From assembly GCA_035517495.1 (NCBI GenBank), contig DATIYT010000001.1:62001-126000 (forward strand): 64,000 nucleotides of DNA, written 5' to 3'. The notes under the pieces are model-generated. The model was not told where the DNA came from. It made no database searches and worked only from the letters and a program-made list of their open reading frames with translations. This document shows positions 44,238-52,946 of the stretch, in pieces; positions within the stretch are counted from its first letter, which is position 1; every line of letters begins with the position of its first letter. The translations under genes were made by a program, and so were the position numbers. The stretch comes from DASZHJ01 sp035517495. GTDB lineage: Bacteria; Pseudomonadota; Alphaproteobacteria; ATCC43930; CGMCC-115725.

Positions 44238-45287
44238 ATGGAATTCGGGATGTTTCACGAGTTTCAAAGGTCGCCAGATGCGAGCGAGGCCGAGGCGTTC
44301 GTGCAGTCCTTCGAGCTGGTCGACGCGGCCGAGCGCTGGGGGCTCGACGCTATGTGGCTGGCCGAGCTGCATTTTGCGCCGGATCGCTCGGTGCTGGCCT
44401 CGCCCTTGATTCTGGCCGCGGCCATCGCCCAACGCACCCGGCGCATGAAAATAGGCACGGCGGTTCAGGTGCTGCCGCTCTGCCATCCCCTGCGGATCGC
44501 CGAGGAAGCAGCCACCGTCGACCAGATCAGCGACGGCCGGCTGATCTTCGGTGTCGGCCGCAGCGGTTTCCCGCGCACCTACGAGGCTTATGGCGTTCCC
44601 TATGCCGAAAGCCGGGAGCGTTTCGCGGAAACCTTGGAGATCATCAAGCGCGCCTGGACCGAGCAGCGCTTTTCCCATCGTGGCAAGTATTTCAGCTACG
44701 AGAAGATCGCACTGGTACCAAAGCCGCGGCAGAAGCCTCATCCGCCGATCCGCATCGCCGCCACCAGCCCCGACACCTATCCGGCGATCGGCAAGCTCGG
44801 CCACCCCATCTTCGTCGCCGCGCGGATCGGCACGCTCTCGGAATTGGCCCCCCTGGTGCGCAACTATCGTGAGGCCTATCGCGATGCGGGCCACCCCGGC
44901 GAAGGCGAGGTCTATCTCAGAGTGCCGGTCTATGTGGCGGAGACCGAGGAACAGGCGCGACGCGATCCCGAGGAAAGCGTCATGCATCTCTTCCGCTCGA
45001 TCGGCGGCCAGCTCGCGGAATCCGCGGACCGCGCGGGAGCCCGCGCCATCGAGCAGCGGGCCGAGCGCGGGCAGCATCTTCAATCCGTTAGCTACGAAGA
45101 TGCGCTGCGCGACAAGATGGTCGTCGGTACGCCCGGCCATGTCGTCGAGCGCCTCAAGACCTTGCGCGACGAGATCGGCCTCGACGGCATCCTCGCGGAG
45201 CTTAATCCCGGGAGTCTCATCCCGCATGTCCGCGTGATGAACGCGCTGCGGCTTCTTTGCCAGGAGGTCATGCCGCGGTTTCAATAG
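44238..45287 (+). CDS. LLM class flavin-dependent oxidoreductase
   Basis: The 349-residue TIM-barrel protein belongs to the bacterial luciferase-like family that uses FMNH2 or F420H2 for monooxygenation. MEFGMFHEFQR at the start, MWLAELHF, MKIGTAVQVLPLCHPLRIAEEAATVDQISDGRLIFGVGRSGFPRTYEAYG and VGTPGHVVERLKTL match the LLM group. GGGGAG lies five bases before ATG 44238; in-frame upstream ATGs are less likely. It stands alone, convergent with a CNB-domain gene. Substrate unknown. Confidence 0.88.
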   Translation: MEFGMFHEFQRSPDASEAEAFVQSFELVDAAERWGLDAMWLAELHFAPDRSVLASPLILAAAIAQRTRRMKIGTAVQVLPLCHPLRIAEEAATVDQISDGRLIFGVGRSGFPRTYEAYGVPYAESRERFAETLEIIKRAWTEQRFSHRGKYFSYEKIALVPKPRQKPHPPIRIAATSPDTYPAIGKLGHPIFVAARIGTLSELAPLVRNYREAYRDAGHPGEGEVYLRVPVYVAETEEQARRDPEESVMHLFRSIGGQLAESADRAGARAIEQRAERGQHLQSVSYEDALRDKMVVGTPGHVVERLKTLRDEIGLDGILAELNPGSLIPHVRVMNALRLLCQEVMPRFQ

Positions 45288-45366
45288 CTGCAGTTACTAG
45301 GTCGAGTAACGTCCGCACTATCAAGCACTCAGCACGCTCGCTCGTCGGTGCCTTCAGGGCATGATT

Positions 45367-45387
45367 AGAGATTTTTGCAAAATCTCT
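45367..45387. terminator. Hairpin between two convergent genes
   Basis: AGAGATTTT pairs perfectly with AAAATCTCT around a three-base loop (TGC). It lies between the LLM gene end (45287) and the end of the leftward CNB gene (45410). The stem itself has A and T runs, so it could end transcription from both sides, although it is AT-rich and not strong. Confidence 0.45.
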
Positions 45388-45409
45388 CGTGGAACAATGA
45401 ATGACGAGA

Positions 45410-45940
45410 TTAAGGCGCTCCGGACCCAGGTCGCTTCTGCGCGAAGGGATCATAGGGATAGCCGGCATAGAGAAGACTGGCGCCGCCGGAGCTCAGAAGC
45501 TCCTGCACCTTCTCGACCGTCTTGCTGATCTCGCGGCGGGAGTCACCGGCCTGGAGGCGGTGCCTGAGGTCGACCATCGCGCGATTGGCGCCGTCGAGAC
45601 GCCGGGCGAGGATCGTGGCCACGTAGAGTGTGGCCAGCGAATCCTTGGTGAGCAGCGACCGACCGTCCGCGACGTGGAACTCCGATGGCTCGAGCGTCCG
45701 CACGTCCGCCGTATGGGGCTGAGCCAGGAGGATGGCGAGTTCGCCGAAAACAGCGCCAGGTGCGGAGACTTTGGTGATTTGCACGCCTTCCTTGAGGACC
45801 TCTACGGCACCGCTCCTGAGGACAAATAGCTTGCCGTCCATTGAACCGGCGGTCATCACATCCTGGCCGGCTTGGTATTTCATGATGGGCAGGCCTGCGA
45901 GCCTCTGCTGGAAGACGGCGGCGTCTGGAACCAGCGACAT
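45410..45940 (-). CDS. Stand-alone cyclic-nucleotide-binding domain protein
   Basis: The 176-residue protein consists of a CRP-type beta roll (MKYQAGQDVMTAGSMDGKLFVLRSGAVEVL, then FGELAILLAQPHTADVRTLEPSEF) and a C-terminal helix. No helix-turn-helix is seen, so it is probably not a DNA-binding regulator. The phosphate-binding cassette keeps GEL, but the usual Arg is replaced (PHTADV), so cAMP binding is doubtful. A strong AAGGAGG precedes ATG 45940. It could be a sensory or scaffold protein. Confidence 0.82.
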   Translation of the reverse strand: MSLVPDAAVFQQRLAGLPIMKYQAGQDVMTAGSMDGKLFVLRSGAVEVLKEGVQITKVSAPGAVFGELAILLAQPHTADVRTLEPSEFHVADGRSLLTKDSLATLYVATILARRLDGANRAMVDLRHRLQAGDSRREISKTVEKVQELLSSGGASLLYAGYPYDPFAQKRPGSGAP

Positions 45941-46272
45941 GGTCGGCACCTCCTTGGTCTTGCGAGCGGGCAACACGTCAGATCGCGACGCTAGGCGCGC
46001 CACGTTGTCAGCGAGCTTTTCCAGATGACCGGCCCGTCGCGCGATATTTCGCGATCGATGTCGGCGAACATTCTGAAGGCGCCTAGCGCAGTCGGCTCTT
46101 CGCCACAAAGCGGGCCTAGGGCGGACATCGCGCCGACGGCCGTTGATGACCCCAACTCTGATATCTCCCGCCTGTGCTCATCACTTGAACTGGCCCCCGG
46201 CTCCGATAGCTAACTGGAGAGGATGCCGCTCTCGCGGCAAGAGCGGCATCCCGCATGATTCGGAGATCTGCT
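45941..46272. other. Intergenic stretch, 332 bases
   Basis: It holds the Shine-Dalgarno and upstream region of the leftward CNB gene and, near its right end, the hairpin that follows the HdeA-like gene. No credible gene is seen. Confidence 0.5.
46221..46251 (-). terminator. Strong hairpin after the HdeA-like gene
   Basis: A perfect 12-base stem (46221-46232 with 46240-46251, GGATGCCGCTCT and its complement) encloses a seven-base loop, 21 bases past the stop of the leftward lipoprotein gene. No U-tract follows, so it may be a terminator or an mRNA-stabilising hairpin. Confidence 0.55.
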
Positions 46273-46665
46273 TCAGCTCTGTTTGGGCCTATGCGCACCC
46301 AACGCGGCTTGGAAAGCCTGCGGCACCGTCATGCTTGGCGTCGCGCCACATTGCACCATGACCCTGTGAATGTTGTCCGAGATTTTGCTGACGTCGATGA
46401 CGCGGATTCCGGCCCTCGCCGAGAGATAGCCGTAATAGAACATCGCGGCCGACGCACGGTCCTCGTCGGAGGCGCCCAGCAGATCGGAGCACCGTATTTT
46501 CGTCACGTCCCACTTGCCAGGCGCGACTTGCGCCGCGGATGGAGGAGGTGCCGCGGCTGCCGGTGCGGGCGGTGGCGCCGAGGCGGCGGGGGCTACGGGT
46601 TGAGACGGCTGCTGGGTACAGGCCGCGACGCACAGCGCCGCCAATGCTGCCGCAAGCTTTTTCAT
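46273..46665 (-). CDS. HdeA/HdeB-like lipoprotein
   Basis: The 130-residue lipoprotein has lipobox LCVAAC (C16), then a Pro/Ala/Ser linker to about residue 50 and a small helical domain: KIRCSDLLGASDEDRASAAMFYYGYLSARAG and IHRVMVQCGATPSMTVPQAF. Two cysteines (C59, C106) and the GYLSA pattern fit the HdeA/HdeB acid-chaperone family, whose single disulfide lies in the same places. The membrane anchor differs from the soluble periplasmic HdeA. AAAGGA lies before the ATG. An acid-stress role is inferred. Confidence 0.75.
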   Translation of the reverse strand: MKKLAAALAALCVAACTQQPSQPVAPAASAPPPAPAAAAPPPSAAQVAPGKWDVTKIRCSDLLGASDEDRASAAMFYYGYLSARAGIRVIDVSKISDNIHRVMVQCGATPSMTVPQAFQAALGAHRPKQS

Positions 46666-46715
46666 GAGCTCGGTCCTTTCTCGTTATCGGTAGAGAGCGC
46701 TCGCTCTTCACCGGC

Positions 46716-47024
46716 TCAGTAGCAGGCGCCGGAGGATCGCGCGGAGCCGCGCTGGACGGCGCGGCCGACGCCGCCAACCGCGGCACCGATCGCCGCGCCC
46801 TTGCCGGCATTTCCGGCAATGCCACCGAAGACGGCGCCCGCGGCCGCGCCGCGCGCGGCACCACCCAGCGGGCTCGGCGTCACGGCAGAGCAGGGCGGCG
46901 GAGAGCTTGGCGGGTAGTAACCCGGCGGCGGGGCTCCGTATTGTGCGTATTCCATCGAGCTCCAGGCCGGCCCGCTTGCGATCATCCAGCAGGCCGCGCC
47001 GAGCACAACTAACGAGCGAAGCAT
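46716..47024 (-). CDS. Exported glycine-zipper protein
   Basis: The 102-residue protein has a signal peptide (MLRSLVVLGAACWMIASGPAWSS), a Pro/Tyr/Ser-rich segment with a single Cys, and a glycine zipper (GGAARGAAAGAVFGG, GNAGKGAAIGAAVGGVG) like the membrane-active segments of OmpA-linked or YMGG-type proteins. It ends SGACY. AAGGGGAT precedes ATG 47024. Role unknown; an envelope protein is likely. An in-frame ATG at 47168 has no signal-peptide logic. Confidence 0.75.
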   Translation of the reverse strand: MLRSLVVLGAACWMIASGPAWSSMEYAQYGAPPPGYYPPSSPPPCSAVTPSPLGGAARGAAAGAVFGGIAGNAGKGAAIGAAVGGVGRAVQRGSARSSGACY

Positions 47025-47250
47025 TGTGCGATCCCCTTGCAATTCGGCAGCCGGCTTTCGCGGCACCTCCCAAAAAGTTAGTGCGAATTGGTGCGGATCA
47101 AGCTCTTGCGCCGGCTCACAAGCCTGGCCCGATGAAATCGGGCCAAATGCCGGGTTCCCGGCTAACACCTGAATGGCGAATCATTCGAGGGCACCGATGC
47201 GGCGCCCGCCTACGCGGCTCTCAACGCGACCTATTGCGACTGGGGATGCT

Positions 47251-48390
47251 TCACTGACCACCGGTCTCCACTTCGCTGCCAAACCACTTGCTTTTGATTT
47301 GCTGATATGTCCCGTCCTCGCGCATGGCGACCAGGGCAGCATTGACTTCGCGGCGCAGCGGGCTTCCGTCCTGAAACACGAACCCGACATCTCCCTTGTC
47401 AAATTCAGGACCGACGGTCCTCACCATGCCCTTCCCTTCATGCGTTTCGTAATAGCGAAGGCTCGCGGCGTCGAAGAGCACCGCGTCCACCCTCTTGTCG
47501 GTGAGTGCCTGATACATTTCCTCCAGGTGTTGGAATTCGTGCAGGCGCGCGTTGTGTTCGCGCAGGTATTTGACAGAGGTGCTCCCCGCGAGCGTCCCGA
47601 CGTCCTTTCCCGGCAGATCCTCGGGGCCGTTGATGATGCCGCGGATCTGCTCCACGGTCATATTGGTCGTGAGCTGCGCCGTGTAGACCGCGACGAAGAC
47701 GACGCCGGCAAACATCCAGAGGAGAGCCACAACGCGCGCAAGCCAATGGCGCGGCATATTCTCGCCCTGGGTCAACAGTGTCGAGCCCGACCAAAATATC
47801 GCGTAGAAGATGCCGGGATAATATTTTGCCGTTAGAATGATGCCTTCCCTATGGCGGCGTTCAATCAGCCAGACGATGTGGGCTGGAATTAACAGCAACA
47901 GTAGACCGGCCACAAGCCATACCAAGGTCGTTTTCGAGAGCATGAGGTCCAATAAATCCGTCAGCGGATGAACGGGCCCAGTCCGACCGGTATCCCGCAC
48001 CATCACCTGCAGGCCCGCTTCCAAGATTGTGTAGGAGAAATCGAACTCGCGGTCTCGCTCCTTCGAGATGAACACGCCTGAGACCGCGATGTCGGCATTC
48101 TTCGATCGCATTGCCTCGAAGCCCGAGGCGACGTCAGGCGCCATCTGGTATTCGGTCTTGATCCCGAGCCGACGGGCGACCTCGGTCCAAAGATCGATGC
48201 TGAAGCCGCTGAGCCCGCCATCCTGCTCGATCACAAAGGGTGGGGCAATGAAGGTCTCGACCCTGATTGTCCTCTGTGCGGTTTGTGCGCTGACGGGGGA
48301 AGCAATTGCGGCGATCATTACCAGCGCGGCGCATGCCATCGCATAGCCGATACACCTCAGAGCGCGCCGCATGCGAGTGATGTCACGCAT
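47251..48390 (-). CDS. Prokaryotic ionotropic glutamate receptor-like channel
   Basis: The 379-residue protein has a signal peptide, then a split periplasmic binding domain. Lobe 1 (residues 41-135) has the alpha-carboxylate Arg R112 in SKERDREFDFS. The insert holds helix M1 (155-176), a re-entrant pore (190-212, with STLLTQGE) and helix M3 (216-243, with VYTAQLTTNMTVEQI). Lobe 2 (255-370) has D307 in VDAVLFDAASL, at the amino-binding position. This S1-channel-S2 order is that of ionotropic glutamate receptors and bacterial GluR0. The K+ filter TVGYG is absent. Ligand and ion are unknown. Confidence 0.85.
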   Translation of the reverse strand: MRDITRMRRALRCIGYAMACAALVMIAAIASPVSAQTAQRTIRVETFIAPPFVIEQDGGLSGFSIDLWTEVARRLGIKTEYQMAPDVASGFEAMRSKNADIAVSGVFISKERDREFDFSYTILEAGLQVMVRDTGRTGPVHPLTDLLDLMLSKTTLVWLVAGLLLLLIPAHIVWLIERRHREGIILTAKYYPGIFYAIFWSGSTLLTQGENMPRHWLARVVALLWMFAGVVFVAVYTAQLTTNMTVEQIRGIINGPEDLPGKDVGTLAGSTSVKYLREHNARLHEFQHLEEMYQALTDKRVDAVLFDAASLRYYETHEGKGMVRTVGPEFDKGDVGFVFQDGSPLRREVNAALVAMREDGTYQQIKSKWFGSEVETGGQ

Positions 48391-48884
48391 CGATGCTTAT
48401 CTTTTGGGAAATGCGAACACCCTCATTCCCAGCGGTGACACAAAAGCACAATGTTTTGCGGTGGACTGCCGAGATAGAGCTATCGAGGAAGAATTCTCAC
48501 GAGGAACGCGTTTACCCCCGGTTGAGTTTACGCGACAGCAACGTTGTGTAAAGCCACGCCTTGAGGTTGGAACGCCTCATGGCGCTCACACACTAGCTCA
48601 CCTTCTCTGTTGCTATTACCTCGCTGCCGAATTCGGAAGGCGTCACGATGAGCGAGCGTTTCACAAGCACGCTGATGTCGTGCCGAGGCCGGTGACGATC
48701 CCCTTGTCGATCGCCGCCTGCGCCGCAGCGGCGAGTTTTGCGCGGTCTTCATCGAGGATCGGATTGCCGCAGCCAAAGAAGTTAAAAAGCGGCGCGGTCT
48801 CCGGCGGCCCATGCGGCGCCTGCTCGGCCAGGCTGCGGTAGCGCATCCCGGCGGCCTGAGGCGCAGAGGTCGGTCCGATCGAGG
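48391..48884. other. 494-base gap with a possible gene remnant
   Basis: Between the channel gene start and the CopC stop only one coding-like stretch is visible (48661-48846, leftward). The rest contains the upstream region of the channel gene and no clear motif. Confidence 0.4.
48661..48846 (-). CDS. Hypothetical 61-residue product, possibly a remnant
   Basis: The frame reads MRYRSLAEQAPHG, FNFFGCGNPILDEDRAKL and AAIDKGIVTGLG, a balanced composition unlike shadow frames nearby. The frame is open upstream into the CopC gene without a convincing Shine-Dalgarno. I do not recognise it. It may be a short gene behind copC or the tail of a decayed one. Confidence 0.25.
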   Translation of the reverse strand: MRYRSLAEQAPHGPPETAPLFNFFGCGNPILDEDRAKLAAAAQAAIDKGIVTGLGTTSACL

Positions 48885-49265
48885 TTACGGCGCGACAGAA
48901 AACGGGATGTCGCCCCGGGAGATTTCTCCATCGGGCGCCCTCGTTTCCCAGTGCAGCACATAGTGACCAGGGGATGGCGCCTCGCTGGATGCGAAGAGGA
49001 CGTCGACGGCGCTATCCAAGAGCGGCGAGAGCGACTGCACCACGCGACCCGATTGTGTGATCTGGAGGCGCGACGCCGCGTGATCGACTGGGCCGTCGAA
49101 ACGGATGACGTACTCGGCGTGGCGGCCGTGAATAATCGCATCGGCGGTCGGCGTTGAGTCGACCACGTGGCGCGGGGCCGCATCAGCCGCGGGCGGCCAC
49201 GAAAACACTGCTAGCGACGCCCCAATGCCGAAGAGGAGCCACCTGATTTCTCCCTCAGATGTCAA
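48885..49265 (-). CDS. CopC-domain exported protein
   Basis: The 126-residue product has an N-terminal hydrophobic segment ending AADA and a CopC-like immunoglobulin fold: RHVVDSTPTADAIIHG, YVIRFDGPVDHAASRLQIT, and SPGHYVLHWETRAPDGEISRGDIPFSV. The last motif (hY.v.W...s.DGh...G...F.V) is the CopC hallmark; the final His is replaced by Glu. The first residue His-xx-x of copper-binding CopC is present as RHVV. The start is TTG 49265, six bases after AGGGG and 12 bases past hdeD, so the two are probably one transcript. Copper binding is inferred. Confidence 0.75.
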   Translation of the reverse strand: MTSEGEIRWLLFGIGASLAVFSWPPAADAAPRHVVDSTPTADAIIHGRHAEYVIRFDGPVDHAASRLQITQSGRVVQSLSPLLDSAVDVLFASSEAPSPGHYVLHWETRAPDGEISRGDIPFSVAP

Positions 49266-49277
49266 CGCGTGCCCCTA

Positions 49278-49862
49278 TTACGCGGCAGGTTTGCGAGCCG
49301 CCAATGCCATGGCAATGAGCGAGCTGCCGCCGAATATCATGTCGATGCCGACCAGCAAGCCCAACGCCCAAAACAACGCGCCGGGGAGGCCTGCGATGAT
49401 AATCGCGGCGAGGACCAGATCGATGACGCCGTTCACCAGCATCCATTCCCATTTTTGCGACAATTCGCGGCGATGGGAGATGGCGAGAATGATCATGAAA
49501 ATACCGTCGATGATGAAAAATGCGATCAACACGTAGGTCAGCGTGATCAGGCCTTGAAACGGATTCCACAACAGCACGCCGCCAGCGACAAGCGCCAGTA
49601 CCGCGGAGAGCAGCGACCAGCCGAACCCCGGAGCATGGCGGGATCCGAGCGTCGAGACGAGCGCCACGACCCCCGCGATGAGAAAGAGCCATCCCAGAAC
49701 TATGGTGGCAACGAGGCCCGCGATGGCGGGGAGGATGATGGCGGCGAGGCCGAGCACGCACAATATGATGCCCTCGATCAGAAACAGGCGCCAATGCGCC
49801 TGCGCCGCTTGAGAAAACGCGGTCGTCAGATTGGAATTCACGGGTGCTTGGTTTGAGGACAT
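49278..49862 (-). CDS. HdeD/DUF308 family acid-resistance membrane protein
   Basis: The 194-residue protein has six membrane helices with the repeated DUF308 pattern: HWRLFLIEGIILCVLGLAAIILP, WLFLIAGVVALVSTL, VLIAFFIIDGIFMII, WMLVNGVIDLVLAAII and LGLLVGIDMIFGG. HdeD supports survival at low pH and high density in enterobacteria; the mechanism is unclear. GGGAGG precedes ATG 49862. The copC-like gene follows. Confidence 0.9.
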   Translation of the reverse strand: MSSNQAPVNSNLTTAFSQAAQAHWRLFLIEGIILCVLGLAAIILPAIAGLVATIVLGWLFLIAGVVALVSTLGSRHAPGFGWSLLSAVLALVAGGVLLWNPFQGLITLTYVLIAFFIIDGIFMIILAISHRRELSQKWEWMLVNGVIDLVLAAIIIAGLPGALFWALGLLVGIDMIFGGSSLIAMALAARKPAA

Positions 49863-50053
49863 GGCTTCGACCTCCCTTGCGCGTTTGAGGCGGTGCCGCA
49901 AGCCATGACCTAGCCTTTTTCGCTCGGACTTGGGCCGCTCGGGAATAGATGTAGAGCGGCATCGCCGATTTTGGATTGCCGAACTGACCTGGATCAACGG
50001 CGCGCGCGCCCCAATTGATTAACGTCGGTTTTTTTGGATGAAACGGGGGAAAA

Positions 50054-51667
50054 ATGGCGGAAGGCGCATGCGCAGCGACGATGCACCTTTGCCGTGTCGG
50101 AACGGCGTTGATGACGCTCGTGTGCAGCGCCTGCATGGTCGGCCCTGATTACAAGCCGCCGGTAGTAACGACCGCGGCCAACTACCTCGAGGCAAACCAA
50201 CCCGCAGTCGATACCAAACGGAGGGAATACGAGGGATGGTGGCAGGTCTACCATGACCCGGTCCTCGATGGGCTTATTGAGATCGCTTACCAGCAGAATT
50301 TGACATTGGTGGCCGCCGGCACCCGCGTGCTTCAGGCGCGCGCTGAGTTGGGTGTGGCAATCGGCGAGTTCTATCCGCAGACGCAGCAGGTGACGAGCTC
50401 CCTCATTTACGCGCGTCCGAGCCATGCCGACCCGACCGCGACCCCGGAGAGCCAAATCTCGAACTTTTGGCGGGCCTCGCTGGGCGCATCGATCGGCTGG
50501 GAACTCGATTTCTGGGGCAAATTCCGGCGCGCCATTCAATCGGCCGACGCGGCCTATCTCGCCTCGATCGCGGGCTACGACGATACGCTGGTGACGCTCC
50601 TCGGAGACGTTGCCACGACCTACATCGGCATACGCACGCTGCAGACCCAGATCGCGATCGCCCAGGACAACATCGTCAAGCAGAAGAGGTCGCTCGCCAT
50701 CGCGGAAGCGCGTTATCGCGGCGGCGTCACCTCCAAGCTCGACGTCTATCAGGCGCAAAACGTCCTCGGCCAGACCGAAGCGGCCGTTCCGCAGCTTACG
50801 GCACAGCTAAAGCAAGGCATGAACGCACTGCGTATCTTGCTGGGTATGGCGTCGGAGCCGCTCGACGATCTGTTGCGCGGGCCGACGACAATTCCGGTTC
50901 CGCCGACCGAGGTCGCTGTCGGCATTCCGGCCGACCTCGTCCGCCGTAGGCCCGATATTCGGGCGGCCGAACTCGCGGCGATGGCGCAAAGCGCGGAGGT
51001 CGGCGTGGCGCAGGCCGACCTCTATCCAGCTTTCAGCCTGTTCGGATCTTTCGGCACCGTCTCCGCCAATATCAATGGCAACAAGCTCAGCGATCTCTTC
51101 ATGAGCAAGGGCATCACCTTCGGGTTCGGGCCCTCGTTTCAGTGGAATGTCCTGAATTACGGGCAGATCACCAACACGGTTCGGGTTCAGGACGCAAAGC
51201 TGCAGGAATTGCTGGTCGACTATCAAAATTCGGTGCTGACCGCGCAAAAGCAGGTCGAAGACGGGCTCGCGACCTTCCTCGAATCGCGCAAGGAGGTCGA
51301 CGATTTGCATCGCAGCGTCAACGCTGCCAGCGCGGCCCTTGGACTCGCCGTTCTGCAGTATCAGCAGGGCACCCGTGATTTCACGACCGTGCTCACGGCC
51401 GAGCAGAATCTTTACACGGCGCAAAACGACCTCACCGTCGCGGAAGGTAGCGTTTCCTCTGGCCTCGCCGCCGTTTATCGGGCGTTGGGGGGCGGATGGG
51501 AGATACGCAACAACCACGAATTCGTGCCGACGAAGACCGCCGATGAAATGCGCAATCGCACCAATTGGGGCCAATTGCTGCCCGGCCCGAACCAGCCTCC
51601 GCAACCGGCGCCGGGTCTGCCGACACCCGAAGATGTCAACGGCAACGTTCGGCCACCCGTATGGTGA
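50054..51667 (+). CDS. RND efflux outer-membrane lipoprotein (NodT/OprM family)
   Basis: The 537-residue TolC-type channel has lipobox LVCSAC (C27) followed by MVGPDYKPP, the typical mature N-terminus. Two outer-membrane-efflux repeats are seen: GWELDFWGKFRRAI and the helices around YRGGVTSKLDVYQAQ, then ADLVRRRPDIRAAELAAMA and YQQGTRDFTTVLTAEQNL. GGGGG lies before the ATG. It forms an operon with the adaptor and pump that follow, an order (channel first) seen in some alphaproteobacteria. Confidence 0.92.
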   Translation: MAEGACAATMHLCRVGTALMTLVCSACMVGPDYKPPVVTTAANYLEANQPAVDTKRREYEGWWQVYHDPVLDGLIEIAYQQNLTLVAAGTRVLQARAELGVAIGEFYPQTQQVTSSLIYARPSHADPTATPESQISNFWRASLGASIGWELDFWGKFRRAIQSADAAYLASIAGYDDTLVTLLGDVATTYIGIRTLQTQIAIAQDNIVKQKRSLAIAEARYRGGVTSKLDVYQAQNVLGQTEAAVPQLTAQLKQGMNALRILLGMASEPLDDLLRGPTTIPVPPTEVAVGIPADLVRRRPDIRAAELAAMAQSAEVGVAQADLYPAFSLFGSFGTVSANINGNKLSDLFMSKGITFGFGPSFQWNVLNYGQITNTVRVQDAKLQELLVDYQNSVLTAQKQVEDGLATFLESRKEVDDLHRSVNAASAALGLAVLQYQQGTRDFTTVLTAEQNLYTAQNDLTVAEGSVSSGLAAVYRALGGGWEIRNNHEFVPTKTADEMRNRTNWGQLLPGPNQPPQPAPGLPTPEDVNGNVRPPVW

Positions 51668-51671
51668 AAGC

Positions 51672-52946
51672 ATGATGAGAACGCATTCGACGCGGAGCCG
51701 CATCTTATTCAGCTCAGCCGTGCTCGCTGTCATTGCGGGCGTTGGTGCCGCAAGTCTATGGAGCGGCTTGCCGTTGGCAGGTGCGACCGCCGCCGAATCC
51801 CGATTGCCGGCGGAACAGCCAAGGCGCGCACATGTCGAGAGCGTACAACTGGCCGTACCGACTGGGGCCGCGGTCATCCCGGTCGTGCTGCCCAAGCGGC
51901 AGCCAGTGACGGACTATGTGGAAGTCACCGGCAACGCCGCGTCGGTGAACCAGGTCAAATTGCTCGCTCGGGTCGAAGGTTATCTCGATAAGATTCATTA
52001 CGAAGATGGCCAGTTCGTGAAGAAGGGCGATCTTCTATTCACGATCCAGCAGGATCCCTACAAGCAACAGCTCGAGCAGGCGCGCGCCCAAGTGACGCTG
52101 CAACAGGCCGCGCTGGAGTACGCCAAGACCGAAGCCGCCCGCTATACCGCTCTGGTCAAGCGAGACGCGGCCGCGCAAATCGAGGTCGATCACTGGAATT
52201 TCGAGCGCGAGAAAGCGGCGGCGGAGCTCGATAGCGCGCAAGCCCAGGTTTCCATCGCTCAGGTCAATCTCAGCTACACCGAGGTTCGAGCGCCTTTCGA
52301 CGGCATTGTCGGCAGGCATTTGATCGATCCCGGCAACCTCGTCGGCGGCGGCGGACAGCAGGCGGCATTGGCCGAGATCACCCAACTCGATCCGATCTAC
52401 GTGGTTGCCAATCTGAGCGAGCAGACGCTGCTCAAGATCCGGCAGAATCTTGGCTCTCGCCGGCTCACCCTTGCCGATCTGCACAAAGTGCCGATCGATG
52501 TCGGCCTGTCGGACGAGCAGGGCTTTCCGCATCAGGGCACGGTCGAGTACGTCGCACCTGCGATTGATTCGGCGACCGGCACCTTGCTGGTGCGCGGCAT
52601 CCTGGCCAACCCCGATCGCTTGATACTGCCGGGATATTTTGTGCGCGTTCGTTTGCCGATGGGGAAGGTGGACCAGAACGCGCTGCTCGTTCCCGATCGT
52701 ACGCTGCAGACGGACCAGGGCGGAACTTACCTCCTCGTCGTCGACAAGGATGATGTGGTGCGGCAGCGCTATGTGCAGCTTGGCGCCTTGATGGGAGCGC
52801 TGCGCGTCGTCGCGTCTGGCCTGACGGCCGAGGATCGTGTTGTCGTGGGCGATCTCTGGCGTGCGACGACCGGGACCAAGGTGACGCCGAAGCCGACCAC
52901 CATAGAGGCCGTGACCGGATCGGCGGACAAAGGTTCGCCGCAATGA
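51672..52946 (+). CDS. RND efflux periplasmic adaptor
   Basis: The 424-residue membrane-fusion protein has an N-terminal anchor helix (about residues 10-32), a lipoyl half (ARVEGYLDKIHYEDGQFVKKGD), a coiled-coil hairpin (QQLEQARAQVTLQQAALEYAKTEAARY), the second lipoyl half (VRAPFDGIVGRHLIDPGNLV) and the beta-barrel/MP domains. No lipobox is present. It bridges pump and channel. Its stop overlaps the ATG of the pump. Confidence 0.92.
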   Translation: MMRTHSTRSRILFSSAVLAVIAGVGAASLWSGLPLAGATAAESRLPAEQPRRAHVESVQLAVPTGAAVIPVVLPKRQPVTDYVEVTGNAASVNQVKLLARVEGYLDKIHYEDGQFVKKGDLLFTIQQDPYKQQLEQARAQVTLQQAALEYAKTEAARYTALVKRDAAAQIEVDHWNFEREKAAAELDSAQAQVSIAQVNLSYTEVRAPFDGIVGRHLIDPGNLVGGGGQQAALAEITQLDPIYVVANLSEQTLLKIRQNLGSRRLTLADLHKVPIDVGLSDEQGFPHQGTVEYVAPAIDSATGTLLVRGILANPDRLILPGYFVRVRLPMGKVDQNALLVPDRTLQTDQGGTYLLVVDKDDVVRQRYVQLGALMGALRVVASGLTAEDRVVVGDLWRATTGTKVTPKPTTIEAVTGSADKGSPQ

